From: a virus
IMG/VR virus record: IMGVR_UViG_3300027917_000010
Coordinates: 1 to 41,939 of that record
Reading direction: 5' to 3' (one strand)
DNA: 41,939 nucleotides
Every line of letters begins with the position of its first letter. Within the stretch, counting starts at the first letter, position 1. A program made the position numbers and the translations under genes. Of the stretch, positions 30,011 through 36,949 are shown one piece after another. Under the pieces are notes generated by a model, which worked only from the letters and a program-made list of their open reading frames with translations, was not told the origin of the DNA and ran no database searches.

Positions 30011-31885
30011 TTAAATCGCTGTAGGGTTGGAACCATCCGGCGATATTGCCGGAGGCCCGCCTGCTAGTCCAAAGCCCATGCCTTGAGAACGCAGGAGAGT
30101 TGCTTCTTCGGCTTGGTCGTTCATCGACTTGAGCTGGCGCATGAAGCGGCGCAACAAGCTGATACGATCTTCCGGCACGCCCATCGCTTGGGCGCGGTTG
30201 ATATACATCTGCGTCATTTTCATCGATAGGCGCAGATCCATCGTAGGTTCTGGTGCTTCATATTCGCCCTCGTCGAGCATCATCTCAAGGATGCGCTCCA
30301 CGTTCTGTCGGGCGGCGTTTCGTAGATTCTTGAACTGGTCAAGATCTGGGAAGTCGAGGAGGGCCATCGCCTCGCCAGCGTCCAGCCAGCCGGCGTTGAA
30401 GAAGTCGAGCACATCGCTCTTCTTGCCCGCTGGGCTCTGAGAGAGCATGGATGCCGGGAAGACCTGGATCACGAAGCTGTCTTCGCGCGGATCATCGATG
30501 TTCGCCCAGTCCACGTCTTCGATCGTGTACTTATCCGACCGGACCACGACCTTGAAACTGGGGTTCCGTTTGTATATGCATCGACCTGCACGTACCTGCT
30601 GTTCATAGAGCTTCACGTTGAAGCGCTCAAACTCCTCGTACTGGGGCGCGAGCTCCGTGGCCTGGATGTCGTTAAAGTCCCGCACGGCCTGACCGGTCTC
30701 AAACTGACCGCCAGTGCTCTCTGGCATAGAGAGACTGAGGAGTCGACTGACTTGGAGAGCCTTCTCCCAGATAGTCGATGCGTAGTTGACCACGTCTGCG
30801 GGCACCGAGGGAGGAAGCTCGAACGTCGGGGCGCGGTCAGCATAGTTGATCACGATACCGTTGACGTTCCCCAGCTTCCCTTCGGAAATGTTCCCGCCTT
30901 CGGGAACGAGGATGAACGGCGTCGGCATGTTGTCGATACACTCTTCGATGTTACGAATCGTGTGGTTGAAGTCGAAGTGGAGACCTAGCAGCTCCTCAAT
31001 GAGGCTGACGCCCCAGAATCCGATAGTCGGGTCTTCCTTCCAGCGGTAGATGGAAAACGGTGCGGTGCAGTCCTCCCACTCGTCCAGGACGAGTACCTGG
31101 TTCTCCACGGCGATGGCGTGCTTGCCGTCTCCAGCACCCTTGAAGGATGGGAGCCGCCAGGCTTCCACGACCTCGACCATGTTCTGGAGAGTGTGGCGCT
31201 GACGGTGCCAGACGTATGGGTCGTCGGTGATGCGCTGCGAAACACGGATGGCTTCCTTGTGCTTCGTGAACATCGCCGCGAGGCGTGTACGGCTTACGAA
31301 GGCTCGCTGGTAGAAATGGGTTGGCTTACCCGACTGGGAAGCCTCAACTGGGTCGACGAATAAGTCAGCGGGGTGCACCCGGTCGTTCTCTACCTCGTCC
31401 ACCACGGGGTGCGGAGTGGTCTTGACAATACCCGTGCCATAGATGAAGCCGTCGAGCGCCCCCGAGCGCTTTGTCGGGCGAAGATCGGTGAGATGCTCGC
31501 AGAACTCGACCCACTTCTGCATCTGGCGAGCCTTTTTCTGCAGCGTGTGGTTTCCGCCCCGGGTCACGAAGACCGGGCGGGGGTTCTGGCGAGTGACTTT
31601 GGCGTGAGCGCTGTCGACCATGACCTTGGCAAGGTTCACGGGAACGCGGGAGTAGGCGGCCTCCTCGTCGTCAACCCGCCAGGCGGCGCTGTAGTTGGCG
31701 AGATAGTCGCTGTTCGCGATGTCACGGTTCAGGTAAATCCGCGAATAGGCGTTGTAGGCGGCCAACCTGGCGTGATCCTCGCTCACGAAGTATTTAAAGA
31801 TCGCAAGGAGGGGGCTCAGGGCCTTGGTCTTAGTTTTCTCAACCCACCAAGGCGAGCCCGACTCGAGAAGTGCGTCGGTAGCCAT
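30011..31885 (-). CDS. Portal protein
   Basis: 624 residues. Features of podovirus portals: FKYFVSEDHARLAAYNAYSR near the start, VNLAKVMVDSAHAKVTRQNP, a DPTIGFWGVSLIEELLGLHF segment before the wing (about 295-315), IVINYADRAPTFELPP, and the crown/barrel helices with NVERILEMMLDEGEYEAPEP. It builds the twelve-fold ring through which DNA is packaged by the terminase and to which the adaptor attaches. The gene is separated from terminase by a 315-bp gap that holds a rightward promoter and small gene. The ATG at 31885 is retained; no strong alternative. Confidence 0.9.
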   Translation of the reverse strand: MATDALLESGSPWWVEKTKTKALSPLLAIFKYFVSEDHARLAAYNAYSRIYLNRDIANSDYLANYSAAWRVDDEEAAYSRVPVNLAKVMVDSAHAKVTRQNPRPVFVTRGGNHTLQKKARQMQKWVEFCEHLTDLRPTKRSGALDGFIYGTGIVKTTPHPVVDEVENDRVHPADLFVDPVEASQSGKPTHFYQRAFVSRTRLAAMFTKHKEAIRVSQRITDDPYVWHRQRHTLQNMVEVVEAWRLPSFKGAGDGKHAIAVENQVLVLDEWEDCTAPFSIYRWKEDPTIGFWGVSLIEELLGLHFDFNHTIRNIEECIDNMPTPFILVPEGGNISEGKLGNVNGIVINYADRAPTFELPPSVPADVVNYASTIWEKALQVSRLLSLSMPESTGGQFETGQAVRDFNDIQATELAPQYEEFERFNVKLYEQQVRAGRCIYKRNPSFKVVVRSDKYTIEDVDWANIDDPREDSFVIQVFPASMLSQSPAGKKSDVLDFFNAGWLDAGEAMALLDFPDLDQFKNLRNAARQNVERILEMMLDEGEYEAPEPTMDLRLSMKMTQMYINRAQAMGVPEDRISLLRRFMRQLKSMNDQAEEATLLRSQGMGFGLAGGPPAISPDGSNPTAI

Positions 31886-31916
31886 CTAGGAAGTAGTAGA
31901 AGTGGTCAAAATGGTC

Positions 31917-31945
31917 TTGGCAACGCACCTTCCGTCGTGTATAAT
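31917..31945 (+). promoter_or_regulatory. Near-consensus sigma70 promoter pointing against the late unit
   Basis: TTGGCA (31917-31922), 17-bp spacer, TATAAT (31940-31945), a perfect -10 with a one-mismatch -35. Transcription would begin at about 31952 rightward, into a structured leader and the gene at 32086, and then antisense to the terminase 3' end. It is the best sigma70 promoter I found in the window. Confidence 0.8.
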
Positions 31946-32031
31946 GGGGTACTTCACGTTGGGGAAACCATTTCTCCTCATGAAGCGCCCCATCTGGCAC
32001 GACGTCCATCGCTTGGGGCCGGGGGCTTAGA

Positions 32032-32068
32032 GGGGCCGAGTCGGGACAGCTCGGCCCCGTCCCCTGTC
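32032..32068 (+). promoter_or_regulatory. Leader with mutually exclusive hairpins (possible attenuator)
   Basis: GGGGCCGAG (32032-32040) pairs with CTCGGCCCC (32050-32058), 9 bp, 9-nt loop. The same sequence offers competing pairs: GGGAC (32043-32047) with GTCCC (32059-32063), and GACAG (32045-32049) with CTGTC (32064-32068). These exclude the first stem. It ends about 9 nt before the GGAG ribosome site of the 69-residue gene. No T-tract follows, so translation control is more likely than termination. Confidence 0.5.
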
Positions 32069-32085
32069 ATACCCCCTGGAGCGAC

Positions 32086-32295
32086 ATGGAACTGACAACC
32101 GCTGAACTAATCAAACGTGCCCGTCGAGTGGCGAAACTTTACAACGGCACGGTCGCTCCTCGAGCCGTGCAGCTTGAGGCCATGAAAGACCTCCAGGACT
32201 TTATATACGCCCTCGACCGGGACGCTTCCATTTCCCAGCCCGGACCCACAACGGTTCCCGCTTCTTCGGATTCCTCGAAAGCTCGCGCTCTCTGA
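32086..32295 (+). CDS. Small rightward gene inside the leftward late unit
   Basis: 69 residues, ATG preceded by CTGGAGCGAC. The start, TTAELIKRARRVAKLYNGTV, then PRAVQLEAMKDLQDFIYALD, looks like a genuine amphipathic helical protein. The last third (ISQPGPTTVPASSDSSKAR) is low-complexity and is antisense to the terminase 3' end. It stands behind the promoter at 31917-31945 with a 130-nt structured leader. It is the only rightward gene I support outside the 4.9-9.15 kb unit. It may be expressed early, before late leftward transcription, and its transcript could also act as antisense RNA to terminase. Function unknown. Confidence 0.6.
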   Translation: MELTTAELIKRARRVAKLYNGTVAPRAVQLEAMKDLQDFIYALDRDASISQPGPTTVPASSDSSKARAL

Positions 32296-33703
32296 GTTGA
32301 GCATGGAGCCGTTCCAGCCTCTCACGGTCATCCGCTGGTGTGTCGTCGACGACGAAGCCCTGCGTATCGTGCGTGCGTACCTTCGTATATCCGTAGCGGA
32401 GGCTATCTGCCGCATGGTCCTCCCAGCCACGCTTAATGATACGCTTTCCGATCTCAAGGCTTTTCTCGTCCCACTGAAGCTCGGCCATCTCCTGGAGGAC
32501 ATCGAGGCAACCACGCTCAACGAAGAACAGCTTGCCCGCGCGGATATCCGCGTTTATGATGCTAATACCCATGTCGACGCTATCAAAGCCCTTCTTGACC
32601 GGTCGGGCTGGAATATGTGGGTGCGTCGATTTCCACTGCTTGACGAAAGCCGCGCCCTGCCCACCACTATCCACTACGATGTGACTGTAGTTCGGGAATC
32701 GATTCATGAGGCGCTCTATTTCGGTGCCGGCTTGGAGAACGGAGAGGCCAGGCTCGCGGTAGCTCTCCAGCACATAAGTGCGCCCGACTTTGCGACTATA
32801 CGCGAGAACTGTGAATGCGCACGGGTCCTCCGTTCCTAGGTCGACACCAATGATATATCGCCAGTCCGACGCTATCTCCTCCGGGAACCGGTCGACGACC
32901 ATGCTTTCCCGGTAGTCGAAGGCGGTGCGGTGGGTGTCGAAGACCCATTCCCCTAAGAACTCACGACGGAAAGCAGGGGTGTTGCGCGTCCAGCCATTGG
33001 CCGCTAGTGCCAGCTCAAGCTCCCCATCCGCGTCTGGGATCCATGGGTTGTCCTGCATCGTCCAGTGGTGGACTGACCAGCCGAGGGTGCTCTGCTCTGA
33101 GAGCTGTCCCCCGTTGGCGATCTTGTAGAAGGGGCTGTGCCGGTTGTTCGAGGGGGTGCCCGTGACCATGATGGGCGCCTGATAGTCCGCCGTCGATGGG
33201 AGCAAGATCTCATTGATCAGATATAGCATGTCGTAGCCCATATTCTGGGCCTCGTCGAGACACACCGCCGGAGGCTTACCACCACGAGCCTTGTCCATCT
33301 CTCGGCGTGAGCCGACGCCGTAGACTTGGATCATGCTGTCATTGGGTAGCTTCACATTGCTCGTCACATTGTCGAAGCGGAGCCCCAGGTTCAGTTTACG
33401 GTCGATATCCCTCAGCGCCGGCCAGATGATAACCTTCGCGCTCGCTCGATTCATATTCATATATATCGGAAAAGACCCGGGGTGCTCGAACCCGGCCTTG
33501 AGTAGCGCCAGCGCCACGCCGTGGGACTTTCCCGCACGACGGGAACAACATGCGACCTTGAGACGGGCGGGGTCCGTGATGAACGCTTTCTGGGGACCGA
33601 ACATCAACGCATCCCAGTCGAGGCTCTGTACTCGCCCCCCACGCTTGGCGGACTGACGAAGCGCTTCGCGCTCCGCCTGAGTCATTCCCTGATTAGCCAC
33701 CAC
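32201..33703 (-). CDS. terL: Terminase large subunit
   Basis: 500 residues from GTG 33703. ATPase: Walker A CCSRRAGKS (52-60), Walker B AVCLDEAQ (D150, E151), motif III MVTGTP (about 179-184). Nuclease (RNase H fold): D288 in IIGVDLGTEDP, D345 in IVVDSGGQG, D433 in DHAADSLRYGY. It packages DNA through the portal. The gene overlaps the acetyltransferase-like gene by 11 nt. Its 3' end overlaps the rightward small gene (32086-32295) by 95 bp, so both transcripts would interfere. The C-terminal 50 residues are basic. Confidence 0.96.
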   Translation of the reverse strand: MVANQGMTQAEREALRQSAKRGGRVQSLDWDALMFGPQKAFITDPARLKVACCSRRAGKSHGVALALLKAGFEHPGSFPIYMNMNRASAKVIIWPALRDIDRKLNLGLRFDNVTSNVKLPNDSMIQVYGVGSRREMDKARGGKPPAVCLDEAQNMGYDMLYLINEILLPSTADYQAPIMVTGTPSNNRHSPFYKIANGGQLSEQSTLGWSVHHWTMQDNPWIPDADGELELALAANGWTRNTPAFRREFLGEWVFDTHRTAFDYRESMVVDRFPEEIASDWRYIIGVDLGTEDPCAFTVLAYSRKVGRTYVLESYREPGLSVLQAGTEIERLMNRFPNYSHIVVDSGGQGAAFVKQWKSTHPHIPARPVKKGFDSVDMGISIINADIRAGKLFFVERGCLDVLQEMAELQWDEKSLEIGKRIIKRGWEDHAADSLRYGYTKVRTHDTQGFVVDDTPADDRERLERLHAQLRERELSRNPKKREPLWVRAGKWKRPGRGRI

Positions 33704-34175
33704 TTTGAAGCTCGTCGAGCAGCCACGGGAGGAACACCGCCGACCACTCTTTCATCTTGTCAGCGAGCCATGGCTTGCGCATGTCCTTGGTACCATATGT
33801 GTAGACCACATTTTGCCCCTTGGTGTACCCAAAGTCCGAGTAAAATCTGGTCATCAGTTCTTTACTCACCCCCTGCCGCTGTGAACCTTTCTTTACTTTG
33901 AGGAAATGGACTACGGGAAGGTTCTCAAAGGGCTGCGCGATCAGGTATCCCCTAAATAGGTGTGGCTTACCCGGCTCGCACGCGAGGTAGGCAGAGCCCG
34001 CCTTGGTGCTCCACTCCAGGAGCTTCGCGATCTTGTCGTGCTCGTAGCCGAAATAATCGTCTCTGATAAGACCCGGAAATCTCATGGCCGGCGACTCTTG
34101 ATAATCATAGAGCCAAGATTGCAAAATATACTTACGATCCGCAAACGTTACCGGCCTGATATCTGATTCACTCAT
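33693..34175 (-). CDS. GNAT-fold protein (acetyltransferase-like) of the packaging cluster
   Basis: 160 residues, coupled by ATGA to the endonuclease VII gene. The layout is that of a GNAT: IRPVTFADRKYILQSWLYDY (helices 1-2), GSAYLACEPGKPHLFRGYLI, then PVVHFLKVKKGSQRQGVSKE (beta4 and the acetyl-CoA pyrophosphate loop, QRQGVS replacing Q/RxxGxG/A). The last third deviates from the family. Proteins like this are found next to terminase in many podoviruses; the substrate is unknown. It may be catalytically altered, since the loop has S instead of G/A at its last position. Confidence 0.65.
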   Translation of the reverse strand: MSESDIRPVTFADRKYILQSWLYDYQESPAMRFPGLIRDDYFGYEHDKIAKLLEWSTKAGSAYLACEPGKPHLFRGYLIAQPFENLPVVHFLKVKKGSQRQGVSKELMTRFYSDFGYTKGQNVVYTYGTKDMRKPWLADKMKEWSAVFLPWLLDELQSGG

Positions 34176-34537
34176 GCTAGGTACTCCATGGCGCGCTTGA
34201 CGCCCTCAAGATTGTCTCCAAGAAGGCCGATGCCTCTATTGCACTTGCCGCACAGGAAGCCTCGGATGTCACCGGTGTCGTGACAGTGGTCACACTGCGC
34301 ATCGTCCCACTTCAGGTACGTCCCGCAGCAGCGACACAGGCCGCCCTGCTCCGCCCACATCGCTTTGCCCTCACTGACTGTGATACCATACCGGCGAGCA
34401 TAGAGCCGCGCCCGCTCCCTCTTCCGTTTCCGCTCACGGTTGTTCTTGGCCCACGCCCTGGACCTGGCTTTGGCGTTCTCTCGGAACTCCGGGTCTTCGC
34501 GATACCGGCGTTGGTGGTAGCTTTTACTCTCGCTCAT
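34172..34537 (-). CDS. Recombination endonuclease VII-like (T4 gp49 family)
   Basis: 121 residues. A basic helical N-terminus (ENAKARSRAWAKNNRERKRK) leads to the HNH/endo VII core: CRCCG (68-72), DHCHDTGDIRGFLCGKCN (D83, H84, H86, C96, C99, N100) and RGIGLLGDN. The two Cys pairs bind zinc; D83-H84 and N100 are the catalytic signature. It should resolve branched DNA ahead of packaging, and its place next to terminase supports that. It overlaps the gene before it by 14 nt and the one after it by 4 nt. Confidence 0.9.
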   Translation of the reverse strand: MSESKSYHQRRYREDPEFRENAKARSRAWAKNNRERKRKRERARLYARRYGITVSEGKAMWAEQGGLCRCCGTYLKWDDAQCDHCHDTGDIRGFLCGKCNRGIGLLGDNLEGVKRAMEYLA

Positions 34538-34970
34538 TTAGCATTTCCTGGACTAGGTGTCTGATGTTTGGGTTGTGCTGGAAGGCACGGCAGGCGTCGT
34601 CGAACGTCCAGCCGGCGTCGATCAGGTCGACCGCGAGCTGTTCGTCGGTCTTCGTGTCGCCGCTGTGGTCCTTCGCTTCGAGCTGGGCCAGGGTGGCCTC
34701 CAGCTTACGTATCGAATCCTGGTGGGCGAGGAAGAGTCTCTCCTCCTCCGGCTCCAGGTAGCCTCCGGCCTCGAGCCTCTCCTCGTATTTGAGGAGGGCC
34801 ATGTCAGCCATCTCGAGACGGCGCTGGAGGCGCTCCTTGTAGGAGAGCTTCCGGGTGCTTTTGTGAACCCGGGTCTCGGGAACGCAGTCCGCTGCTTCTA
34901 TCGTCTCGGCGGTCTCTGCGAGTATCTCACTCGCTACGACTACTCTTCTTCCAGGTACGGTTCTTGCCAT
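34524..34970 (-). CDS. Coiled-coil protein, candidate terminase small subunit
   Basis: 148 residues. The N-terminus is short and variable. The middle is a charged helical region (YKERLQRRLEMADMALLKYE, LEPEEERLFLAHQDSIRKLE, LEATLAQLEAKDHSG). The end (VDLIDAGWTFDDACRAFQHN, IRHLVQEMLNERE) could be a short HTH-like or oligomerisation segment. It lies two genes upstream of the large terminase in a packaging cluster that otherwise lacks a small subunit. Size and helical build fit; the DNA-binding HTH normally N-terminal in TerS is not obvious, so confidence is modest. Confidence 0.5.
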   Translation of the reverse strand: MARTVPGRRVVVASEILAETAETIEAADCVPETRVHKSTRKLSYKERLQRRLEMADMALLKYEERLEAGGYLEPEEERLFLAHQDSIRKLEATLAQLEAKDHSGDTKTDEQLAVDLIDAGWTFDDACRAFQHNPNIRHLVQEMLNERE

Positions 34971-35000
34971 TCGCCCACGGCCTTCTCTTCGCTGTTTGCG

Positions 35001-35570
35001 TTATTGGGATTCCCAACTCCATCCACGTTTAGGGTCGTAATACTTGGGGGAGACTCTCTCATTCGACCAATCGTACAGGGGGCGATTTGGGTCTTCGTAG
35101 CCCAGCCTATACGCCTCTTGCTTCTTGGGATCTGTAATGCCGCCACGGGACTGCAGTCTTTGATACTGCTCGCGTTTGTTCCCAATCGGGACGTGTGGGA
35201 TTCCAAGATCTTCCCTCTGGTAGTGTCGCGCACGAGCGCGTGCTTCCCCAAGACGAGCGGGTCCGAGGTTTCCACGGCTGATGGTATCCATCTCTCTCTG
35301 GATAAGCGCGGCGCGGTCCATTCCGATTACTGGGTCCGCGGGAGCGGCTCCTGCACGGGAGGGCTCCGCGGTCATGAACCGATAGAGCGTGTCCAGCACA
35401 AACTGCCGCTTGGCTAACTCCGGGTCAAGCGCGCGAAGGTCCATTAGCTCTTCGGGAAGGGCTGGATCTGCGAGCACAGTACCCTGGTATGGCACCTTGG
35501 TACGGGAAGGGACCCCGGCGAGTATCTTTCCGAGTGTCCGGTCTATAAGCTTAGTCTTGGTGGCTCCCAC
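35001..35570 (-). CDS. Hypothetical head-cluster protein
   Basis: 189 residues from GTG 35570, which overlaps the stop of the 51-residue gene (TAGTG). Charged, with little secondary-structure regularity: LMDLRALDPELAKRQFVLDT, ALIQREMDTISRGNLGPARL, ARARARHYQREDLG and a Trp/Tyr/Arg-rich tail (YEDPNRPLYDWSNERVSPKY). I do not recognise it. The tail resembles those of small phage virion proteins. It is probably expressed late with packaging genes. Confidence 0.65.
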   Translation of the reverse strand: MGATKTKLIDRTLGKILAGVPSRTKVPYQGTVLADPALPEELMDLRALDPELAKRQFVLDTLYRFMTAEPSRAGAAPADPVIGMDRAALIQREMDTISRGNLGPARLGEARARARHYQREDLGIPHVPIGNKREQYQRLQSRGGITDPKKQEAYRLGYEDPNRPLYDWSNERVSPKYYDPKRGWSWESQ

Positions 35571-35725
35571 TACTTCTTACCCTTGCGCCGCTTGCGCATT
35601 GAGATCTGAATGGCGAGCATCTGAGCAACTGCCTTCGCCTTAGAGAGGGGCTTCTTAGAGTAACTCTTCCCGCTTGGGTCAGTAGCCTTGTACCCCCCGC
35701 GTACTTTATGAACCGAAATCGGCAC
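35570..35725 (-). CDS. Small basic phage protein (HKVRGGY type)
   Basis: 51 residues from GTG 35725 to TAG 35570. It contains HKVRGGYKATDPSGKSYSKK and then KAKAVAQMLAIQISMRKRRK, very like the small HKV-GGY-x-GKxY-KxxAxxQxxAI proteins that occur near phage head genes. Its stop and the next GTG share bases (TAGTG), strong evidence that it is translated. Highly basic; it could bind nucleic acid or be a minor head protein. Function unknown. Confidence 0.65.
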   Translation of the reverse strand: MPISVHKVRGGYKATDPSGKSYSKKPLSKAKAVAQMLAIQISMRKRRKGKK

Positions 35726-35726
35726 C

Positions 35727-35780
35727 CTAGTACTTCTTCGGACGCGGACGCGGTTTAGTCTTGGAACCTTTGCAAGGCAT
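35727..35780 (-). CDS. Possible 17-residue basic peptide
   Basis: MPCKGSKTKPRPRPKKY, from ATG 35780 to TAG 35727, two bases before the GTG of the next gene. Very basic and Pro-rich. Its ribosome site (TAGGTAG) is weak. It may act only as a leader that couples translation to the next gene. Low confidence. Confidence 0.35.
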   Translation of the reverse strand: MPCKGSKTKPRPRPKKY

Positions 35781-36191
35781 CTACCTACAAGGGTGGGTGG
35801 TCACAGCCTGTGATACCAAACGCCCACCTTCCCGAGAATGACCATACATGTAGTATCATATGTTTCCCATGTTTCGTATTTATGCGAATGGGAGTTGTTC
35901 AATGATATCCACAATATAGGGTCACTCTGAATACCGTTTTCCCCCCTTAGCAGAACCCCCCTAGTCGGGACGAATATTGCATCATAGCTCACATCGTCCC
36001 TCTAGTTGGCCAGAGGTTTATCTACTCCCCTAGTACATCTACCTTCCATTGTCAGGGTAGTGGATGTATAGCTCTTTCAGATAAACACCCTATAACTCCC
36101 TATACACCCATAAGGAGTATACCTACTTTTAGAAGTCTTCGATAGTGTGCTTGCTACTCGCTTCGCTCGTCTTTGAGACAAATGTTCAGTA

Positions 36192-36215
36192 GGGGGAAGT
36201 GGGGGGATGGGGGGG
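36192..36215 (+). other. G-quadruplex-type sequence
   Basis: Runs of 5, 6 and 7 G separated by AAGT and AT; the last run can supply two tracts, giving four G3 tracts within 24 bases. It lies 16 bp before the palindrome and tandem repeats at 36231-36268. Formation of a G4 is inferred from sequence only. Confidence 0.6.
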
Positions 36216-36230
36216 TTTAGAGCACCTTGT

Positions 36231-36268
36231 CCTACATCATGTAGGTGCATGTAGGTGTATGTAGTTGT
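36231..36268 (+). repeat. Palindrome plus three tandem 10-bp repeats (iteron-like)
   Basis: CCTACAT-C-ATGTAGG (36231-36245) overlaps three consecutive 10-bp units ATGTAGGTGC, ATGTAGGTGT, ATGTAGTTGT (36239-36268). Exactly one helical turn per unit suggests a protein binding on one face of the DNA, as in iteron origins or operator arrays. A TTGACA on the minus strand (36266-36271) directly abuts the array. Confidence 0.65.
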
Positions 36269-36369
36269 CAAGAGAGTTAGCTCACTAAAACTGCACTTAA
36301 TGTGGCACAGATACTGCTATAGCATACGCTATGCCAGTCGGAAAGTGATGATTCGGTGCGGGAAGACAC

Positions 36370-36391
36370 AAAAAAAGAGCCGTAAGGCCCT
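36370..36391 (-). terminator. Rho-independent terminator ending the leftward early unit
   Basis: On the minus strand AGGGCC-TTAC-GGCTCT (36391 to 36376; 6 bp with one G-T pair, 4-nt loop) is followed directly by a T7 tract (36376-36370). A classic terminator. It lies about 200 bp beyond the last coding frame and behind a first terminator at 36527-36550. Confidence 0.85.
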
Positions 36392-36506
36392 TGACATTTG
36401 TTATTTGGCATGAGTTTTGCGTTAACACCACATAATCATTACCTTTTCCCAACATCAAGTGAGTTGTATCACCCAAACACTCACTTTCTGGTACTGTAGC
36501 TGGAAT

Positions 36507-36580
36507 GGTATGCTACAACGCAAAAACCCCTGACAATCGCTTGTCAAGGGTCATTTGCAGTTTTGGTGTTGTAGCTTACC
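36507..36580 (-). terminator. Nested inverted repeat with inner Rho-independent terminator
   Basis: Inner stem: CCCCTGACAA (36527-36536) with TTGTCAAGGG (36541-36550), 10 positions with one mismatch, loop TCGC, followed on the minus strand by T5 (36526-36522), so a leftward terminator. Outer arms: GGTATGCTACAACGCAAAA (36507-36525) and TTTTGGTGTTGTAGCTTACC (36561-36580), imperfect inverted copies of each other. The outer arms are not needed for termination and could form a cruciform or bind a dimeric protein. Confidence 0.75.
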
Positions 36581-36586
36581 TACGCG

Positions 36587-36655
36587 CTAGCCTTCTCCCG
36601 TCAAGAATCCCACGGCGAAGCATACCGCTATAAGCACGAGTAACGGTAGAATCAT
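36587..36655 (-). CDS. 22-residue hydrophobic membrane peptide
   Basis: ATG 36655 to TAG 36587. The peptide is almost entirely hydrophobic (MILPLLVLIAVCFAVGFL and a TGEG tail), one transmembrane helix. Its ATG overlaps the stop of the 10-codon frame before it (ATGA), so it is translationally coupled to a frame with a strong ribosome site. It is the last coding frame before the terminators. It resembles small membrane toxins or phage inner-membrane microproteins in build only. Confidence 0.5.
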   Translation of the reverse strand: MILPLLVLIAVCFAVGFLTGEG

Positions 36656-36684
36656 CGCCGGCGTCCCTTGTAATCAAAGCTCAT
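36652..36684 (-). CDS. 10-residue leader peptide
   Basis: MSFDYKGRRR, from ATG 36684 behind a strong GGAGG (36690-36694) to TGA 36652, overlapping the ATG of the membrane peptide. It may be a leader controlling translation of the 22-residue peptide. Confidence 0.45.
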   Translation of the reverse strand: MSFDYKGRRR

Positions 36685-36697
36685 GATACCTCCAGGG

Positions 36698-36949
36698 TCA
36701 AGGGTGAGTAGCTATCCGGGTAGCCACACAGGGCGCGAGCGCCGCACCATAGCGCCGCCTACTGACGCGCGGCGAGAGGATAGCCACTACATCACACACG
36801 TACCGCGATGGCTGGCCTATGCTGGCGGCATATTCCGCTACACTCTGGCCGCTGGCATCGTACCACGCACGGCCGTAGGCATGTTCGTGAGCAAGCTCAC
36901 ACAACCCGTCGAACGCGATGCGCTCGTTTCGCCATGTAATATACCTCAC
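36698..36949 (-). CDS. Small protein with phage ILSPRVS motif, possibly truncated
   Basis: 83 residues, ATG overlapping the previous stop (ATGA). ARAWYDASGQSVAEYAAS-like helix, then YVCDVVAILSPRVSRRR. The phrase A(I/A)LSPRVSW occurs in a family of phage hypothetical proteins in which it is followed by a further helical region with Asn and Trp. Here the sequence ends soon after (GAALAPCVATRIATHP), so this copy may be shortened or frameshifted. Function unknown. I recall the motif from general experience and give no family number. Confidence 0.55.
   Translation of the reverse strand: MRYITWRNERIAFDGLCELAHEHAYGRAWYDASGQSVAEYAASIGQPSRYVCDVVAILSPRVSRRRYGAALAPCVATRIATHP

Larger units (their letters stand above)
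35781..36586. other. Non-coding control region, candidate origin and late promoter zone
   Basis: About 0.8 kb without a convincing gene. It is more AT-rich and rich in short repeats than the coding parts. It holds an 8-of-9 match to a DnaA box (ATATCCACA, 35905-35913), repeated CCCTATA-type steps near 36088-36106, a G-run (36192-36215), 10-bp tandem repeats (36239-36268), a hairpin ATAGC-ATAC-GCTAT near 36320-36333, a CRP-like half-conserved palindrome (36459-36472), a terminator (36370-36391) and a large inverted repeat (36507-36580). The late leftward message must start in or near its left part, but I found no consensus sigma70 promoter there; a phage-modified polymerase or activator may be needed. 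Confidence 0.6.

Noticed and set aside
32297-32839. Rightward 180-codon frame just after the small gene at 32086
   Set aside because: Lies fully opposite the terminase nuclease domain and has no start signals, although the promoter at 31917 could transcribe it.
35801-35992. 63-codon leftward frame in the control region
   Set aside because: Weak ribosome site, no protein-like pattern beyond chance, and located in repeat-rich non-coding sequence; kept as possible only.
36077-36271. 64-codon leftward frame over the iterons and G-run
   Set aside because: Its sequence is dictated by the tandem repeats and G-run; no ribosome site.
36391-36420. Rightward TTGACA in the control region as a promoter
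   Set aside because: No acceptable -10 hexamer at 16-18 bp; the TTGACA belongs to the terminator flank.
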